64,000 bases of DNA, from contig CM046876.1 of the NCBI GenBank assembly GCA_025667525.1, positions 24,515,224 to 24,579,223 of the forward strand, read 5' to 3'. Below are positions 61,691 to 64,000 of the stretch, one piece after another. A program made the translations under genes and the position numbers. The notes beneath the pieces are model-generated. The model did not search any database and was not told the origin of the DNA. It saw only the letters and a list, made by a program, of their open reading frames with translations. The number at the start of each line of letters is the position of its first letter. Position 1 is the first letter of the stretch. Source of the DNA: Glebionis coronaria (taxonomy: Eukaryota > Streptophyta > Magnoliopsida > Asterales > Asteraceae).

Positions 61691-61789
61691 AGCTATAACT
61701 ATGTGTTCCTCAGTTTGTGCGGATACTCTCAACAAGCATTTTCCAAACTCCTGGGGAGATGTTACCATTATGGGTATCTTTAAAAACCT
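61691..61789 (-). pseudogene. Exon-like fragment in the CACTA element
   Basis: Acceptor ATTATAG, then 99 bases with an open frame (IPIMVTSPQEFGKCLLRVSA), then donor GCT/GTAAGT. Parent gene not recognised. Confidence 0.45.
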
Positions 61790-62297
61790 ATAATCATAAA
61801 GTTTAACATCGGTATATAATCAAGGGCAACAAATTTAAAAGACAAAGGTAGTGCACTCATATTGGGATGTCTCCTAGTGAGTTGTTCAATCTTTTACTCG
61901 ATATAAGTTTTTTGTTTCTTCCTTTTCTTGTGTCTTGATTATCCTAAATATGCGCATCTTCAAGAAACATAACATTCTATACCATGGATCATGGAGTGGA
62001 TACAACTAGTACAAGAACATGTTTCCTACTTTTTTCCATTACCATTTTGTAATAGTGGTGTCACTGCTCATGTTAAAAATTTGCTTTTGGTTTCTTTTAT
62101 TGCCAATGAGTTTGTATTATGTTTATTAGGCGAGTCAAGTCTTAATATATACAGTGTTTGTGATATACTTTTCTGTTTAGCATGCTCTGACTAACATAGT
62201 CAAAGGAGTTGTTTTTAACCTTTTATTTCTCCCATCTACCCTCTTTCCAACTATATTGATTTTGCTGATAACTACGTACGAAAGTGGTATTACTTAC

Positions 62298-62363
62298 CTT
62301 TATCGCTAGTAAAGAGAATAGTTTCACAACATCGCCGCCATGACCCTGCACACCAAATGGTGC
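62298..62363 (-). pseudogene. 22-codon exon-like fragment
   Basis: Acceptor TTTGTATAG and donor AAG/GTAAGT are both near consensus. The 66 bases between are open (APFGVQGHGGDVVKLFSLLA). It does not match the mitochondrial carrier exon next to it, so it may come from a second gene. Not recognised. Confidence 0.5.
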
Positions 62364-62525
62364 CTATACAAATGAAATGCCAATACAAGTAATGTCCACC
62401 TGGTAGCATTACGTATCGTAGATCATAAACCATCAACTTCAATAGATAAACAACCTTCTCACAGATAAAGAAACTAATTAATAGTCTCAAACTATCACAC
62501 CAAAAAGAAACTAATACAAACTTAC

Positions 62526-62585
62526 TGTGGGCACAGAACATGCTAGACTCGCACTTGTTCCTCTCCAGAGTCTGCCAATTCCTTC
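62526..62585 (-). pseudogene. Captured exon of a mitochondrial carrier gene (MTM1/SLC25A39-like)
   Basis: Exactly 20 codons, EGIGRLWRGTSASLACSVPT, between an acceptor ACTTGTGTAG and a donor ACA/GTAAGT. The EGxxxLWRGTxASLxxxxPT block is a family hallmark of mitochondrial carriers, seen before a transmembrane helix, and is closest in my memory to the MTM1 group (inner-membrane transport linked to manganese/iron or glutathione handling). The next carrier block (about YLPCYD) is absent, so this is a fragment and not a working gene. Confidence 0.75.
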
Positions 62586-62600
62586 CTACACAAGTCAAAA

Positions 62601-62810
62601 TTATACTACAGACCCAATCCCAAATTCTTGGTAATAGTTTGATTTCAAACAAATGGTCGTCATCAACATGTCGAAGGCATCCTCTAAACAGCCATGTAAA
62701 TTTTTAAAGACATATACGGTGTCCTTATATTCATGTTCATTATACAAGTTGTTGGTTGCCAAGTAAACCAAAACTGTGTAATGTAAATGAATTAAATCAC
62801 TAAGGGCCAT
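62601..62810 (-). pseudogene. Further open stretch upstream of the carrier exon
   Basis: About 69 open codons on the minus strand (LHYTVLVYLATNNLYNEHEY, ending before QEFGIGSVV). It is probably another piece of carried-in coding DNA, without recognisable similarity. Confidence 0.3.
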
Positions 62811-63379
62811 CTGACATAATTTGCTCGCTTAGACCATGACAATAACTAGTCATTCAATGGTAGTGGTACACTTCAGCATATAGAACATCATGAATGATAA
62901 GAATGAATAATCAATCTATTTCAAACGACTAAGTAACAGAAAACTAAAATTCATTCTCCAATATTAAACTTTACCCCAACAAGCAGCATACACTTAGGCC
63001 AATACTTTTTTTTTCATTTGCTTATTTAAGTGAAATAAGCAAATTAATTTACCATACATATACATCCTATAATTTTTAACTACATATTTATATTTATGTA
63101 ACACCATAGAGTTTAGTATTACATCTATATACATCCTCATCAGTTAAAGAACCTAGGATACCCTAAAAAAAACATTTAATATTCATATGTTTTATAATTA
63201 ATGAGTTAATTTACCTTATCCTCTAAAGCATTTGAGCATGAGGATGTTACCGTCCCATATAATCGAGAGCATTGAAGCACGTATTCCTAATCAGCCACAA
63301 ACTTCAGTTTTTCACGTGAAATTTACAATATATCTATTCACAACTTAAAATTCCTGAGATTTTTAAGATCAAATTAGGA

Positions 63380-63995
63380 CTTAGCATAGGGCCAAAACCG
63401 ACCCGGCCCAACCCGAGTAATCCCAAAACCGAAATAAGGGAAAATGGTGTACCGAAACCAAAACCAAAACAACTCGGTTTGGTTCGGTAAGAGTCGGGTT
63501 TTGTCAGGATCATAATCGGTTTACACCGAAACCAAAAAAGCCTAGATTCCCGTGCAAACCCAAACACCCCTTAACCAAAAATTTATAACTGCAAATCCAA
63601 ACACCCCTTAACAGACAGTAGCAGACTAGCAGCTTGTTTGATAATAAAGAAATAGTGGAATTCAATTATTCAAATGAGTTTTGTTTCAATAAAAAAACTT
63701 ACATGAATGAACCACTTTGATCGCTTTACAGTAGTACCTATTGTACACGAATTAAAAATGTTAATAATTAAAATGAAGAATTAAAAAAGAAACTTACGTT
63801 TTTTATTTTCATCACTGAGTGAGATGAGAAAAAGAGAGATATGCGGCTGATACTATGCTCAACCCTAGCTGATAAAACATACCTTTTAATAACTATTTTC
63901 GGGCTAATCAGGCTTATTTCAGTTTTTGTACCGAACCGACCCGATACCAAAAACCAGGATTTTCCACATCCGATTACCGACCTGTTAGCCTCAAA
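63380..63995. mobile_element. hAT-like MITE or similar, right end near the window edge
   Basis: Left end CATAGGGCCAAAACCGACCCGG with AACCGA words to 63540, and mirror-oriented CCGAACCGACCCG at 63931-63945. The other terminus lies at or beyond the edge, so duplications cannot be checked. A 16-bp repeat CCAAACACCCCTTAAC occurs at about 63563 and 63597. Confidence 0.5.
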
Positions 63996-64000
63996 ATATT

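Larger units (their letters stand above)
60431..64000. mobile_element. CACTA (En/Spm) element, left end in the window, right end not found
   Basis: Begins CACTACTACAAAA, the standard CACTA terminus, preceded by TAA as a possible 3-bp duplication. It is followed by a subterminal repeat array (60454-60830). No inverted copy TTTTGTAGTAGTG was found to the end of the window, so the element is larger, truncated, or interrupted. Inside are isolated exons on the minus strand with splice sites. No transposase frame is recognised. Confidence 0.7.

Overview
This is plant nuclear DNA, most likely from a eudicot and plausibly an Asteraceae species (inferred from the style of the transposons; no single-copy host gene is available to confirm it). 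The window is a stack of transposable elements inserted into one another. I found no complete ordinary host gene. What codes for protein is retrotransposon gag/pol, a retrotransposon-borne antisense gene with introns, two small repeat-associated reading frames, and fragments of host genes carried inside DNA transposons.

Region 1 (1-40450) is a nested stack. An old Copia-like element, apparently SIRE-type and on the plus strand, is present as its 3' part: flank at 1-428 and 37348-38832, and an LTR at about 38833-40450. A decayed Ty3/gypsy chromovirus on the minus strand (E0, 429-37347, target duplication GCGGG) sits in it. Within the chromovirus's upstream LTR lies an Athila-like element (E1, 11132-37224, duplication ACCCC). 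Within E1's upstream LTR lies a second Athila-type element (E2, 20736-34565, duplication TATAT) that has gag and protease but no reverse transcriptase. A Helitron (about 15722-20277) lies inside E1 and carries pieces of a RAN1/HMA7-type copper ATPase gene and other exon-like pieces. Removing the inserts in order restores continuous sequence at each junction, so the order of events can be read directly.

Region 2 (40450-46600) holds a LINE-1 endonuclease remnant, a set of four nested inverted-repeat elements (41812-44543), a tRNA-derived SINE with clear target duplications inside an old reading frame, and a Tourist-like AT-rich MITE.

Region 3 (46600-56942) is a young Tat-lineage Ty3/gypsy element on the minus strand. 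Its 629-bp LTRs differ at only 5 positions. Its polyprotein is open except for one in-frame stop between RNase H and integrase. On the opposite strand, between pol and the 3' LTR, is a four-exon gene with its own TATA box whose first exon matches the plant 'putative gypsy type transposon' family.

Region 4 (56943-64000) is AT-rich DNA with a hAT-type MITE with clear target duplication, a small TATA-driven reading frame of unknown role, and the start of a CACTA element. The CACTA end has 15 copies of a subterminal heptamer, followed by isolated exons with good splice sites, one of them from a mitochondrial carrier gene. The window ends in another hAT-like repeat.
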